Source: an uncultured Cellulosilyticum sp.
Lineage (GTDB): Bacteria > Bacillota > Clostridia > Lachnospirales > Cellulosilyticaceae
Assembly: GCA_934725855.1 (NCBI GenBank)
Contig: CAKVCL010000008.1
Location: forward strand, 41,325-105,324
Length of the DNA: 64,000 nt
Direction of reading: 5' to 3'
Position 1 is the first letter of the stretch; each line of letters opens with the position of its first letter. This document shows positions 54,092 to 62,299 of the stretch, piece after piece. The notes below the pieces were generated by a model. The model was not told the origin of the DNA. It was given only the letters and a program-made list of their open reading frames with translations, and ran no database searches. Both the position numbers and the translations under genes were made by a program.

Positions 54092-54327
54092 CTTATCACC
54101 ACTTTTTATAAGTTCAGTTATACTATATGTATTGAAGATAAAAATTGTTAATTATTTCCATCTATTTTTTTAATCATATCGTGTTATTCTTGTCAGTTTT
54201 TACGACTCATCTTGTCCATATTAGGCAAATTAATCATAATCATCCTTTTGAATGAATAGGATAAGATTGAATGAAAAGCGTACTACATAGTTTGTTTGCT
54301 CTTAACTTTCAAATAAGGAGTGGTTTT

Positions 54328-55893
54328 ATGAAGGAAAATAGAATTGTGGCAGCTGTCGGAAAACCTACGCCACTTTTTACCGCCTCTAGTACCAAAGGCC
54401 TCATTAGCTTAAAAGATTATGCTGACAAATGGGTCATTTTACTGTGTAACCCAACAGAATTTAACGCTTGGCGTAAAAATGAATTTATTTATCTTATGAA
54501 GCATGCTAAGACATTTAATGAACAAGGTATTGAACTTCTGCCCATCAGCACCGATCCAAAAGCCTCTCATTTACAGTGGTTTTATGGCAACGCCAGACTG
54601 GGAACATATTCCATGCCTTTTCCTATCGTGGATGACCGTGAAGGTACTATTGCCAAACTGTATGGTCTAGACTTATCAACTTATGATAAAGGCAATGCGC
54701 CACAAATGCATGCCTTTATCATTGCCCCTGATCAAACCTTAGTTAAAATGGTAACTTATCCATCATTAGGAAGTAGCCAACTAAGCGAACTCTTTACAAT
54801 GGTATGTGATCTTAAATCTCACTATCGCACCCAGATTCAAAATGCCAATAACCAACCTTCTGGTGACTTTCCACTTTGTCCAACCCAGCCTATTGTAGGA
54901 GAATATGTACTTGGCAATCCTTCCAATGTGGATGGGCACCTCTTAGACTTTGTCATTTATGCTTTTGCACTCATTAATTCAGATGGTTCGTTGTCCGTTT
55001 ATTCAACGCGTTACCTCACAGAACTTGCCAACTTAAGATTAGAAAATCCTTATTTAAAAGTCATTATGGCTATTGGCGGCTGGGGGGCTGATGGTTTTTC
55101 TGATGCTGCACTCACCCCAACTTCCCGTTATAACTTTGCAAGAGAAGCTAAACGTTGGGTGGATGAATATGGATTAGACGGTATTGATATTGACTGGGAA
55201 TATCCTGGCAGCAGTGCTTCTGGTATCCGTTCCCGTCCTCAAGACCGTGAAAATTTCACCTTATTATTAACTGCCCTAAGAGATGTTCTAGGGGAAGATG
55301 CTTGGCTAAGTGTGGCAGGCACAGGAGAAGCCAGCTATATTCGTAATGTAGAAATTGCTAATATCGCCCCCATTATCAATTACTTTAACTTAATGGCTTA
55401 CGACTTTACGGCTGGTGAAACAGGTGCCACTGCTGGTAGACATCAGTCTAACCTTTATGTTTCAGAACTCGGCTTAGGTAATACAAGTGTAGATGGTCAA
55501 ATTAATAACCTGATTGATGCAGGTATGCCACCTTCTCAAATCTTAATGGGCATTCCCTTCTATGGTCGTTATGGAGCCACTCAAACTAAGACCTTTGATG
55601 ATCTTCGAAAGAACTATATTAATAAAAACGGTTATCGCGTGCTATGGGATAATGTGGCTAAAGCTCCTTATATCGTAGATCCTAATGGGAACTTTGCTTA
55701 TTCCTATGACAATCTGCTTTCCATCTACTTCAAGGGTTTATATATTGCTGAAAACTGCCTAGGCGGTATGTTTGCATGGCAAAGCGGAATGGATCAAGCC
55801 AATATACTCACCAATGGCATGTCACAAGCCATTAGAGATATCGATCAATTAGAGGATTTGCTTTCTAAAGCCTATTATCTAGAGGAACAATAG
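54328..55893 (+). CDS. cotE: CotE-like spore coat protein: degenerate peroxiredoxin domain fused to GH18 chitinase
   Basis: A 521-residue two-domain protein. Residues about 5-165 have the AhpC/TSA peroxiredoxin fold (VGKPTPLFTASSTKGLISLK, then LPISTDPKASHLQWF and MPFPIVDDREGTIAKLYGL). Residues about 185-520 form a GH18 chitinase with D284-x-x-D287-x-D289-x-E291 (GLDGIDIDWEYPG) and AIGGWG. The same order is known for C. difficile CotE, a coat protein with peroxiredoxin and chitinase activities. Here the position of the peroxidatic Cys in the aligned 'FTFVC' motif is R49 (EFNAWRKNE); the only nearby Cys is C40. The peroxidase half may therefore be inactive, while the chitinase half looks intact. 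AAGGAGTGGTTTT precedes ATG 54328. Confidence 0.85.
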   Translation: MKENRIVAAVGKPTPLFTASSTKGLISLKDYADKWVILLCNPTEFNAWRKNEFIYLMKHAKTFNEQGIELLPISTDPKASHLQWFYGNARLGTYSMPFPIVDDREGTIAKLYGLDLSTYDKGNAPQMHAFIIAPDQTLVKMVTYPSLGSSQLSELFTMVCDLKSHYRTQIQNANNQPSGDFPLCPTQPIVGEYVLGNPSNVDGHLLDFVIYAFALINSDGSLSVYSTRYLTELANLRLENPYLKVIMAIGGWGADGFSDAALTPTSRYNFAREAKRWVDEYGLDGIDIDWEYPGSSASGIRSRPQDRENFTLLLTALRDVLGEDAWLSVAGTGEASYIRNVEIANIAPIINYFNLMAYDFTAGETGATAGRHQSNLYVSELGLGNTSVDGQINNLIDAGMPPSQILMGIPFYGRYGATQTKTFDDLRKNYINKNGYRVLWDNVAKAPYIVDPNGNFAYSYDNLLSIYFKGLYIAENCLGGMFAWQSGMDQANILTNGMSQAIRDIDQLEDLLSKAYYLEEQ

Positions 55894-55904
55894 GCTGCAA
55901 CGCT

Positions 55905-55948
55905 AAAAGTAGGCTAATCACCCAATGGGATGGTTAGCCTACTTTTTT
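55905..55948. terminator. Terminator after the CotE-like gene
   Basis: AAAGTAGGCTAA and TTAGCCTACTTT pair around a 16 nt partly paired loop, with T-run TTTTTT on the right and A-run on the left. Confidence 0.82.
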
Positions 55949-55952
55949 AACC

Positions 55953-57696
55953 CTACTCATAAATTTTATAGTGCTTTCCTTCTTTAATCATAACTGGAAT
56001 AATTTCAAGTGGTGCTTCTACTTCAATCCATTGTCCCCCTTCATATGCTTTTTTGGTATAAGCATCTGTCCACTTAGTATCTTTAGGTAAATAAAGCTTT
56101 CTAGTAGTTGCACCTGCTTCCATAACTGGGGCTACAATTAAATCTGGTCCAAATAAGTATTGGTCTTCCACTTCCCAACATTTTTCATCTTCATAGTAAT
56201 CATAAAACATTGGACGCATCATTGGAGTCCCTGTTTCACTAGCCACCTTCATCCCTTCTCGAATGTAATCTCGCAAAGATTCTCGAATAAAGAGATAAGA
56301 TTTTAAGATTTCGTAGTTGTCTTCCCCAAAGCTCCAGACTTCATTATCTTGACCTGATGTTAATTGTCTAACCCCATCGATGAATTCTTCTTCACGTTCA
56401 TACCAAGGTGAACGTTCTCCATGCATACGGAACACTGGACAAAATGCCCCCCACTCAAACCAACGCACTAACAATTCTTTAAAGGCTTCATCACGGATAT
56501 CGCCTCCTAAGAAACCTCCAATATCAGACGTCCACCAAGGAATCCCTGCAATCCCCATACTAAGTCCCAGGATGTGTCGCATCATAAAAAATGGTATTGC
56601 CCGTCCAAGTCATATGATTGCTATTGCCACGATCAGAACGTACCAGATAACCTTTATCTGCCATTTCTCCGAAGTTTTCACTCTTTTCATCAATGGTTGG
56701 CCATACAGAAACCACCGTTTCAATGCCTAAACTCTTAAGTTTCTCCACCATTGCCTTTGGATCTGGCCAATCTCTTGGTTCAAATTTAAAATCACCTTGT
56801 CTGGTCCAGTGGAAGAAGTCTACGACAATGGCATCCATTGGTAAACCTCTTCTTTTATGTTCTCTAGCTACTGCTAACAATTCTTCTTGATTACGATAAC
56901 GTAATTTACATTGCCAATAACCTAATCCATACTCTGGCATCATTGGCGCGCGTCCTGTCGCTGCTGAATATTGAGCTTCTATTTCTGCTGGTGTATCCCC
57001 TGCTGTAATAAAATAATCTAATTTTTTAGTGCTTCTTGCATACCACTCTGTTTTATTGGTTCCAAAAGTGGCACTACCAATGGCTGGGTTATTCCATAAG
57101 AAACCATAGCCTCTATTGGAAATCATAAATGGCACACTGGCTTGACTATTGCGATGAGCCAGTTCCAATGTGGCACCTTTTTTATTTAAATGCTTCTCTT
57201 GATATTGACCCATCCCATAAATTTTTTCGTCATCAAAAGCCTCAAAACGTGCTACTAAACTAAAATCCGTACTACCTTGAATCGGTTTTAATTCTCTAGC
57301 ATATATGCGAAGTGGCACACAGTAACAATTTAATCGATTACGGTTGCGCCAATATTCCTCTGTTAACAACTCACCTTTTTGATTGTAGTAGCTAATCCAG
57401 CCTTCATGTGAGACCTTTGCAGTGATTTTGCCATTTGTAATGGCGGTCTGAGTTCCTTTTTGATGATATTTTTTATAACATGCATCTTTATACCAAGGAT
57501 CCGTCACATCCACTTCTTCGAAGGTAATCTCTGCTTCACAAGGTTTTACAGGCTCTACGAGTGCCCAATCCTCTTTATCCATTTTAGCTTCAGCAGTCAT
57601 TCGTACTCTTAGTGAATTTTCCCCCCAAGGTTCAATCCATACTTGTGACGCCCCCTCTGCAATGACTAAACGATTTTTTTCTTTAATAAGTCTCAT
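55953..57696 (-). pseudogene. GH31 family glycosidase (alpha-xylosidase/alpha-glucosidase-like), inactivated by internal deletion
   Basis: Two frames together cover a GH31 enzyme. The N-terminal part (57696-56560, 378 residues) has the beta-sandwich domain and the barrel start: EYGLGYWQCKLRYRNQEELL, PMDAIVVDFFHW, ESVWPTID-like and FYDATHPGT, then a stop. The C-terminal part (about 56575-55953) resumes at LSMGIAGIPWWTSDIGGFLG and continues through FRMHGERSPW to the end. In intact GH31 proteins roughly 85-95 residues lie between HPG and GLxMGIAGIPWW, including the nucleophile Asp (WLDExEPE-type) and the acid/base Asp (WSGDI-type). Both are missing here, with a frame shift at the join. The gene was thus a plant-glycan or alpha-glucoside hydrolase that can no longer work. 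Confidence 0.85.
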
Positions 57697-57766
57697 AAAT
57701 TTCCCTCCATTTTTTAAGTCATCTTCTACTTTCTTTTCTTACTATGTATTAATGCCTTTTGTCTTA

Positions 57767-58168
57767 CTAGCTAGGTTCTCCATATAGTACCCCTACAGAG
57801 CCTGTGCCCAGATAAAATCTGCCAAAGCATCTTGAATCTCCCTCAATGCTATTGATGTCGCCTAACATCTGCTTACTTGTATTGAGTCTAGTTCATGTTT
57901 CACCATAGTCATAAGAACGATACACACAATCGGCATCTTTTCCGTCCTTCATACGACAAATCGTGGTATAAACCACAAACCCCGACTTAGATGAGCAGGT
58001 TGAAATGCCACTTAAACCATAATCTAAAGCGTTAGCTGCTTCTTTGCTATTCTCATTTTCAAGGTCAATTGGCGTCAAATCACTCCTCACAGGAGAGGAA
58101 ATTATTAAAGGCCATATTGCTCTCCGTATTTCCATTTTTAAAAAAGAAAACGGCGGCTTTTGTATCAT
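57767..58168 (-). pseudogene. Remnant of an Asp-box (BNR/sialidase-like) protein
   Basis: A readable frame from 58168 ends in VYRSYDYGET and a TGA at 57895-57893, where an Asp-box motif (S-x-D-x-G-x-x-W) would need the Trp codon TGG. After the stop the same frame continues for 41 codons with protein-like sequence, including SRCFGRFYLGTGSVGVLYGE, the usual 'GRvYlGT..rGvlYG' continuation of Asp-box propellers. Upstream, another frame reads YDTKAAVFFFKNGN ... FLSCEE before a stop, indicating a frameshift at about 58090. The N-terminal part is absent. I cannot name the parental enzyme. It directly follows the carboxymuconolactone-type gene. Confidence 0.55.
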
Positions 58169-58177
58169 AGCGTCTTT

Positions 58178-58489
58178 TTAGATTTCGTCATAGGCATTAA
58201 GTGCAATTTCCAAAGAATCAATTACAGTTATTCCAACCGCTGGTAAGCCAACAATTACTGCGCTTTTTACTTCATCACGACTGGCACCTAACTTTTTGGC
58301 ATTTTTCACATGGAGATTTAAGCCCCCAGTCATTCGTATCGCAGAAAGAACAGCAATATAAGCTAATTCTCTTACCTTTTCATCTAACGCACTTGACTTT
58401 GCCTGTTGCATGACCATATTCATGTACGCTTTTCCGGTTCCTCCGGTTTCTTCCATAAACACATTAAAGCTGTTTGTTGCACCTTTCAT
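58178..58489 (-). CDS. Carboxymuconolactone decarboxylase-family (AhpD-like) small protein lacking the CxxC motif
   Basis: A 103-residue all-helical protein of the CMD/AhpD fold. The core helix pair is KVRELAYIAVLSAIRMTGGL followed by NLHVKNAKKLGASRDEVKSA. In AhpD-type members the motif between these is CxxCxxxH. Here the cysteines are replaced (GGLNLH), although the following His is retained, so no peroxidase-type redox activity is expected. It starts 1 nt after the stop of the upstream ArsR-C-terminal-like gene and is therefore co-transcribed with it. Function is unknown; other Cys-less CMD proteins are decarboxylases or binding proteins. Confidence 0.8.
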   Translation of the reverse strand: MKGATNSFNVFMEETGGTGKAYMNMVMQQAKSSALDEKVRELAYIAVLSAIRMTGGLNLHVKNAKKLGASRDEVKSAVIVGLPAVGITVIDSLEIALNAYDEI

Positions 58490-58490
58490 A

Positions 58491-58706
58491 TTACTTGTCC
58501 TCCTGATTATTTTTTAAAGCTTCTGGTAAATCTACTCCCATTGCAGAAAACCCCACATATCCTTTTGCAGTAATTTCATAAATTGTAGAAGTATCTCCCT
58601 TTAGTTTAACCCAGCCTTCGCTTAGGAAAAATTCTAAGAGAGTTCTTCCTAATTTTCCGCCAATATGATCATAGCATTTTCTGCCCATAAATGGATACAT
58701 ACTCAT
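58491..58706 (-). CDS. Isolated C-terminal domain of an ArsR-type regulator
   Basis: A 71-residue protein with RKCYDHIGGKLGRTLLEFFL and YEITAKGYVGFSAMGVDLPE, which match the C-terminal effector part of a class of ArsR regulators (pattern C-Y-D-H-L-A-G-x-L-G ... G-x-x-x-F-x-x-x-G-x-D). The DNA-binding winged helix expected before it is absent. AAAGGAG precedes ATG 58706 (MSMYPFMG), so it seems to be translated as a stand-alone domain rather than being debris. It is coupled to the CMD-type gene, 1 nt apart. It could be a ligand sensor or the product of a degraded gene. Confidence 0.6.
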   Translation of the reverse strand: MSMYPFMGRKCYDHIGGKLGRTLLEFFLSEGWVKLKGDTSTIYEITAKGYVGFSAMGVDLPEALKNNQEDK

Positions 58707-58782
58707 GAAACTAACTCCTTTCCTATAAATAATCGCTTTCATATTATTAGATGCTTATTTTTATCTAAAGTCCCGACTTCAT

Positions 58783-59727
58783 TTAAACTTTTTTATAAAA
58801 ATCAGCTACTAACTTAATAACTTTATCATACCATTCTTGGTGTGGACGATAATCAGGTAAGTTATGATAGTAGTATAATAACTTTTGATAGGCTTCTGAA
58901 TTGTGGTTGTAATCATTTGTTGTGTAATTCAATTCAGATATTATTTGTCGCATTTTTTCCTGCATAGAATTTCGATTATTAACAAAATCAATCCATGCGG
59001 TGCATCTGCAAGAATTTGCTATGTCAAAGAAGCTACAATGTCCTTTGAAAAAAATCTCCAGATTTAATCTTGCACGGTATAGCAGCCCTTTAACTGCTTT
59101 AGGCGAACATCCTAATATCTCCGCAACTTCTTTAATTGACAAGCCAAACATATCAATTAGCGAAAAAGCAATCCTCTGATTTACTGACAATTTTGATGTC
59201 ATAGCCAAGAAGCAACCATTTCTCAGTTTTATTACTTCTTCTGTAGTTGCCACTTCCTCAAATGACATCGGTATAGGGGAAGTCAGAAATTTGCCCTCAC
59301 ACTCTAACTCATCAATGTTTTCAACATAATCAATATTTTCTCGTTGTTGTTTGCGTAACGACATACGAAACTCATTGACACAAACAGTACGGAGCCATTT
59401 TTTTATTGCATTAGCACTTCTAATTTCTTTTATATGTAACCACGCTTTAATAAAAGTTTCTTGGGCTAAATCTTCTGCGTATTCAGGATTAGCAGACAAC
59501 TTTAATGACAAATTATAAACATACTGACCATAAGTCTCAATGATATTTTCGATTGTCGGGTTCTCTTTGCAACGACGATCAGAAGGCTTTTTAGCGTTTT
59601 GGGGTATCAACCATATCCTACTAAATTTGACGGCACCTTCTATTCGATTTTCTTCGCATAATTTTTGTATGCGTCGTTCTGAAATTTCCCATACTTTAGC
59701 AGCATCCTGTACAGAAATAAAATCCAT
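58783..59727 (-). CDS. ECF-type RNA polymerase sigma factor fused to an N-terminal excisionase-like winged helix
   Basis: A 314-residue protein with three parts. Residues 1-52 are an excisionase/MerR-like DNA-binding module (MDFISVQDAAKVWEISERRI, QKLCEENRIEGAVKFSRIWL) of a kind usually found as a stand-alone protein on mobile elements. Residues about 58-125 are sigma region 2 (ETYGQYVYNLSLKLSANPEY, AEDLAQETFIKAWLHIKEIR). Residues about 175-225 are sigma region 4 with its helix-turn-helix (LSVNQRIAFSLIDMFGLSIK, EVAEILGCSPKAVKGLLYRA). A Cys/His-containing tail (HCSFFDIANSCRC) follows and may bind zinc. It stands alone, with no visible anti-sigma partner, so its trigger is unknown. Confidence 0.85.
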   Translation of the reverse strand: MDFISVQDAAKVWEISERRIQKLCEENRIEGAVKFSRIWLIPQNAKKPSDRRCKENPTIENIIETYGQYVYNLSLKLSANPEYAEDLAQETFIKAWLHIKEIRSANAIKKWLRTVCVNEFRMSLRKQQRENIDYVENIDELECEGKFLTSPIPMSFEEVATTEEVIKLRNGCFLAMTSKLSVNQRIAFSLIDMFGLSIKEVAEILGCSPKAVKGLLYRARLNLEIFFKGHCSFFDIANSCRCTAWIDFVNNRNSMQEKMRQIISELNYTTNDYNHNSEAYQKLLYYYHNLPDYRPHQEWYDKVIKLVADFYKKV

Positions 59728-59880
59728 ATATGTTACCTCCCAAAATTTACTGAAGATAATTATATACGGTCAAACGAATAAAATCAATTTACATATTAGT
59801 GAAATTAAATAGTCAGTAATAAGAAAATCAAAGTCGTTCAATAATATTATCTGAAATGTAAAATTACATTAGGTGATGTT

Positions 59881-60000
59881 ATGAAGATAGAGCGAGATGA
59901 ACGACGGTTTGATTTTCACGATATAGGAAAAGCGATTAAGGATGTTAGGAAAGCCGCATTTTTGTTTTTCTTGAGCCAGACGAACGCCACAGATTTATAG
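59881..60000 (+). pseudogene. Truncated N-terminus of an XRE-type regulator from a mobile element
   Basis: ATG 59881 follows AGGTGATGTT and reads RRFDFHDIGKAIKDVRKA, which matches the start of the small XRE regulators carried by Tn916-like conjugative elements (pattern YDFRAFGxAIKEAR). After about 24 codons similarity stops at about 59955; the frame runs to 60000 but through sequence that belongs to the MT-A70 fragment on the opposite strand. The helix-turn-helix itself is missing, so this is only a 5' remnant. Confidence 0.6.
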
Positions 60001-60205
60001 GTAAAGCCACACGCCTCAATGAGCCGCAGGACCTCTGAAAGCTGTGGGAACGTGGCCCATAAAAAAGTGCGCTGTCCCGAGCGGTCAGATCCTCCCGCCA
60101 CCGGGAGCGCACATAACTCCTGATTTTCCGCCGCCTGTGTCAGCCGAATGCGTTCCTTAGCTGGGGCGGTTTCAAACTGTGTTGACAGCGGACAGAGTGA
60201 CAGCT
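59955..60205 (-). pseudogene. Internal fragment of an MT-A70-family adenine methyltransferase
   Basis: The minus strand encodes ELCALPVAGGSDRSG followed by FLWATFPQLSEVLRLIEACG and FTYKSVAFVWLKKNK, clear MT-A70 family sequence (N6-adenine methyltransferases common on phages and conjugative elements). The catalytic DPPW region upstream and the C-terminal third are both missing. Base composition is visibly richer in G and C than the flanks, suggesting recent transfer from another host. It ends at the junction with the truncated XRE gene at about 59955; upstream sequence to about 60215 is open but not recognised. Confidence 0.65.
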
Positions 60206-60221
60206 TATTTTTTAGGACTTG

Positions 60222-61083
60222 TTATCCCTGATACCGTATTCTCTCAACCAGCGTTTCCTTTTTCAGATTACTGCTTAAAACACAGGAAAGCACAATCTGT
60301 AAAATACCAACCAGAAAAATCATAACAATAATTGGTATAAGAGGAACATGATAGACGTTCACTCCAAAAATTCCATTATGTTTCGCATATGAAAAGAGTG
60401 CATAGCCAAGTGGCAGACCGATGATCAGCGCTACACATATGGTGCCAACCGTAAAAATCAGTCCCTGTAACTGAAGGCATAAGTTTAACTGTTTATTTGT
60501 CATACCGACAGCCTGCAATACGCCATATTCCTGCTTTTTTGTCGTGATATTCATAATCATTGTGTTCGCCAGATTCATAAACCCGATGAGTCCTACGATT
60601 GCCATAAACAGATAACATCCAAGTTTCATCATACGACTTGCATATTCTGCAGATTGTAATTCTGCATAATAGGTGTCCATCTTTACATGAGCAGTATTGG
60701 AAATTAGGTCGTTCAGACTTTGCTCCACAGATGCCATATCTTTTTCATCACAGTCCACCCAAAGATAGCCATAAGATGTCCCTTTCGGATTGATGGAACG
60801 ATATACGCCTTCCGGAATTACAAGATAAGTGTCCATGATTAATCGCAATACGTGCTTCATGCTCCGTATCAATATTTCCCACATAATTAGAGATAATTAC
60901 AAACAACACACAGGAAAGCCCCATGGTAAAGATGGTCCCCATTGTTCTTCTCGGATTGCCCTTGACATTTGCCATTGCCATAGAAAATACGGTTACATTT
61001 TTTCTGCCATTTCGCTTTCCCAGCTTTTGTGTTCTGGGACTTTCCAGATACCGTGTTGCTTCTATCGGTGAAATCTGGGTTCC
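60222..61083 (-). pseudogene. FtsX-domain ABC permease (peptide-export/antimicrobial-peptide type), deleted and truncated
   Basis: The C-terminal half is well preserved (60884-60222). It reads LGCYLFMAIVGLIGFMNLAN, TKKQEYGVLQAVGMTNKQLN, three hydrophobic helices and the ending ETLVERIRYQG, typical of BceB/LanFEG-like FtsX permeases. A second frame (about 61083-60845) carries TQISPIEATRYLESPRTQKL and MANVKGNPRRTMGTIFTMGL, also from such a permease. The two are joined out of frame near 60850, where a segment of the extracellular domain seems to be missing. The N-terminus is cut at about 61083 by the IS30-like element. A response regulator and kinase fragment of the same kind lie beyond that element. 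Confidence 0.75.
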
Positions 61084-62088
61084 AAAAAATACACACATTT
61101 ATCCATTGATGAACGATATAAATTGCAAATTTATCATAATGATGGTCTTACCGTTTCACAAATAGCTAAAAAATTATCAAGAAACAAATCAACCATTAGT
61201 CGTGAACTTTCCAGAAATTCTGTTGTTCAAAAGGATACTCAGTTACGGGAACATATGTGTTATTTTGCTGATACCGCTCAAAATCACTATACTAAAAGGC
61301 GCAAAAACTGTGGCACTAAACTAAAACTTGAACCCTGTATGGACTGTATTTCTTGGGTGGAAAATAAGATTAAGGATGATAAATGGTCACCTGATGCTGC
61401 TATCGGAGAATTTAAAAAGTTATTTCCTGATAAGCCTTGCGTCACAACTAAAACCTTTTATAATTATATTGACCTTAGACTGGTTGATGTCAAACCTATA
61501 GACTTGCTTTTAAAAGTTAAGTTACGACAACACTCTAAACATGTCAAAAAACATAAAAAAGTATTAGGGGATAGTATAGAAATACGACCTGAAAGTATTA
61601 ATTCACGTGAAGAAATAGGGCATTGGGAAATAGACAGTGTTATTGGTGTGCGTGAAAAATCAAGTGTTCTTATGACATTAACTGAACGTGCTACTCGTAT
61701 GGAAATTATAGTAAAGACACCTGGAAAGAAAAGTATTTATGTTCAAGAAGCCTTAATGGATTTAAAACAAAAATACGGTGAATCATTTAATAAGTTTTTT
61801 AAAAGCATCACTTGTGACAATGGCAGTGAGTTTAGTTTTGACGAAGCTTTTAAAGCTAAACTGGGAGTTAATTTTTACTATGCACATCCTTATTCTTCAT
61901 ACGAAAGAGGAACCAATGAAAATCATAATGGTATCATTAGAAGGTTTATACCAAAAGGTAAATCAATAGATGATATTTCAGAAGAATATGTTGAACGAAT
62001 ATGTAATTGGATGAATACTTTACCAAGAAAAATCCTAAACTATAATACACCCCAAGAATTGTTCTCCAACTATATGTTATCAGTATAG
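61084..62088 (+). CDS. IS30-family transposase, N-terminus slightly truncated
   Basis: DDE-type transposase of about 335 codons. The open frame begins without an ATG. Family similarity already starts at KKYTHLSIDERYKLQIYHND (61084 on), so the real first codons are lost; TTG 61123 is the only obvious internal start. A helix-turn-helix follows (LTVSQIAKKLSRNKSTISRE). The DDE residues are present: HWEIDSVIG (first Asp), SITCDNGSEF (second Asp) and YERGTNENHNGIIRRFIPKG (Glu). The catalytic domain thus looks intact, but expression and transposition are doubtful without start and left repeat. Confidence 0.88.
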   Translation, partial: KKYTHLSIDERYKLQIYHNDGLTVSQIAKKLSRNKSTISRELSRNSVVQKDTQLREHMCYFADTAQNHYTKRRKNCGTKLKLEPCMDCISWVENKIKDDKWSPDAAIGEFKKLFPDKPCVTTKTFYNYIDLRLVDVKPIDLLLKVKLRQHSKHVKKHKKVLGDSIEIRPESINSREEIGHWEIDSVIGVREKSSVLMTLTERATRMEIIVKTPGKKSIYVQEALMDLKQKYGESFNKFFKSITCDNGSEFSFDEAFKAKLGVNFYYAHPYSSYERGTNENHNGIIRRFIPKGKSIDDISEEYVERICNWMNTLPRKILNYNTPQELFSNYMLSV

Positions 62089-62128
62089 CGAGATAGGTTT
62101 TTCGCATAAAGCTTACCGTAAATAAAAA

Positions 62129-62160
62129 GAAACTATCTAACTTCATTTTTAGATAGTTTC
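62129..62160 (-). terminator. Hairpin downstream of the IS30 transposase
   Basis: GAAACTATCTA and TAGATAGTTTC form an 11 bp perfect stem over a 10 nt loop. On the minus strand it is followed by TTTTTATTT, so it would stop transcription coming from the kinase side. Confidence 0.6.
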
Positions 62161-62168
62161 ACTTTACG

Positions 62169-62231
62169 TATAAGGTAGTTAAACGCTCAGGTTGCACCTC
62201 TGCAGAGCCTTATCCTTTTAACTACCTTATA
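62169..62231. repeat. Perfect 15 bp inverted repeat with structured 33 nt loop, unknown role
   Basis: TATAAGGTAGTTAAA (62169-62183) is exactly complementary to TTTAACTACCTTATA (62217-62231). The 33 nt between contain CTCTGCAGAG, a 10 bp palindrome, and AGG/CCT pairs. No long T-run follows on either strand. I do not recognise it as a known riboswitch or IS end. Confidence 0.75.
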
Positions 62232-62299
62232 ATTATTGCCATTACTAAAAACTTATATACACATAAATTTCATTGGAGTATTGTGTTGCACTTATTTTT

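Noticed and set aside
56560-56585. Simple sequencing frameshift in the GH31 gene
   Set aside because: The two frames do not meet within the protein; about 90 family residues are absent between them, so a deletion (or assembly gap) is needed, not a one-base error.
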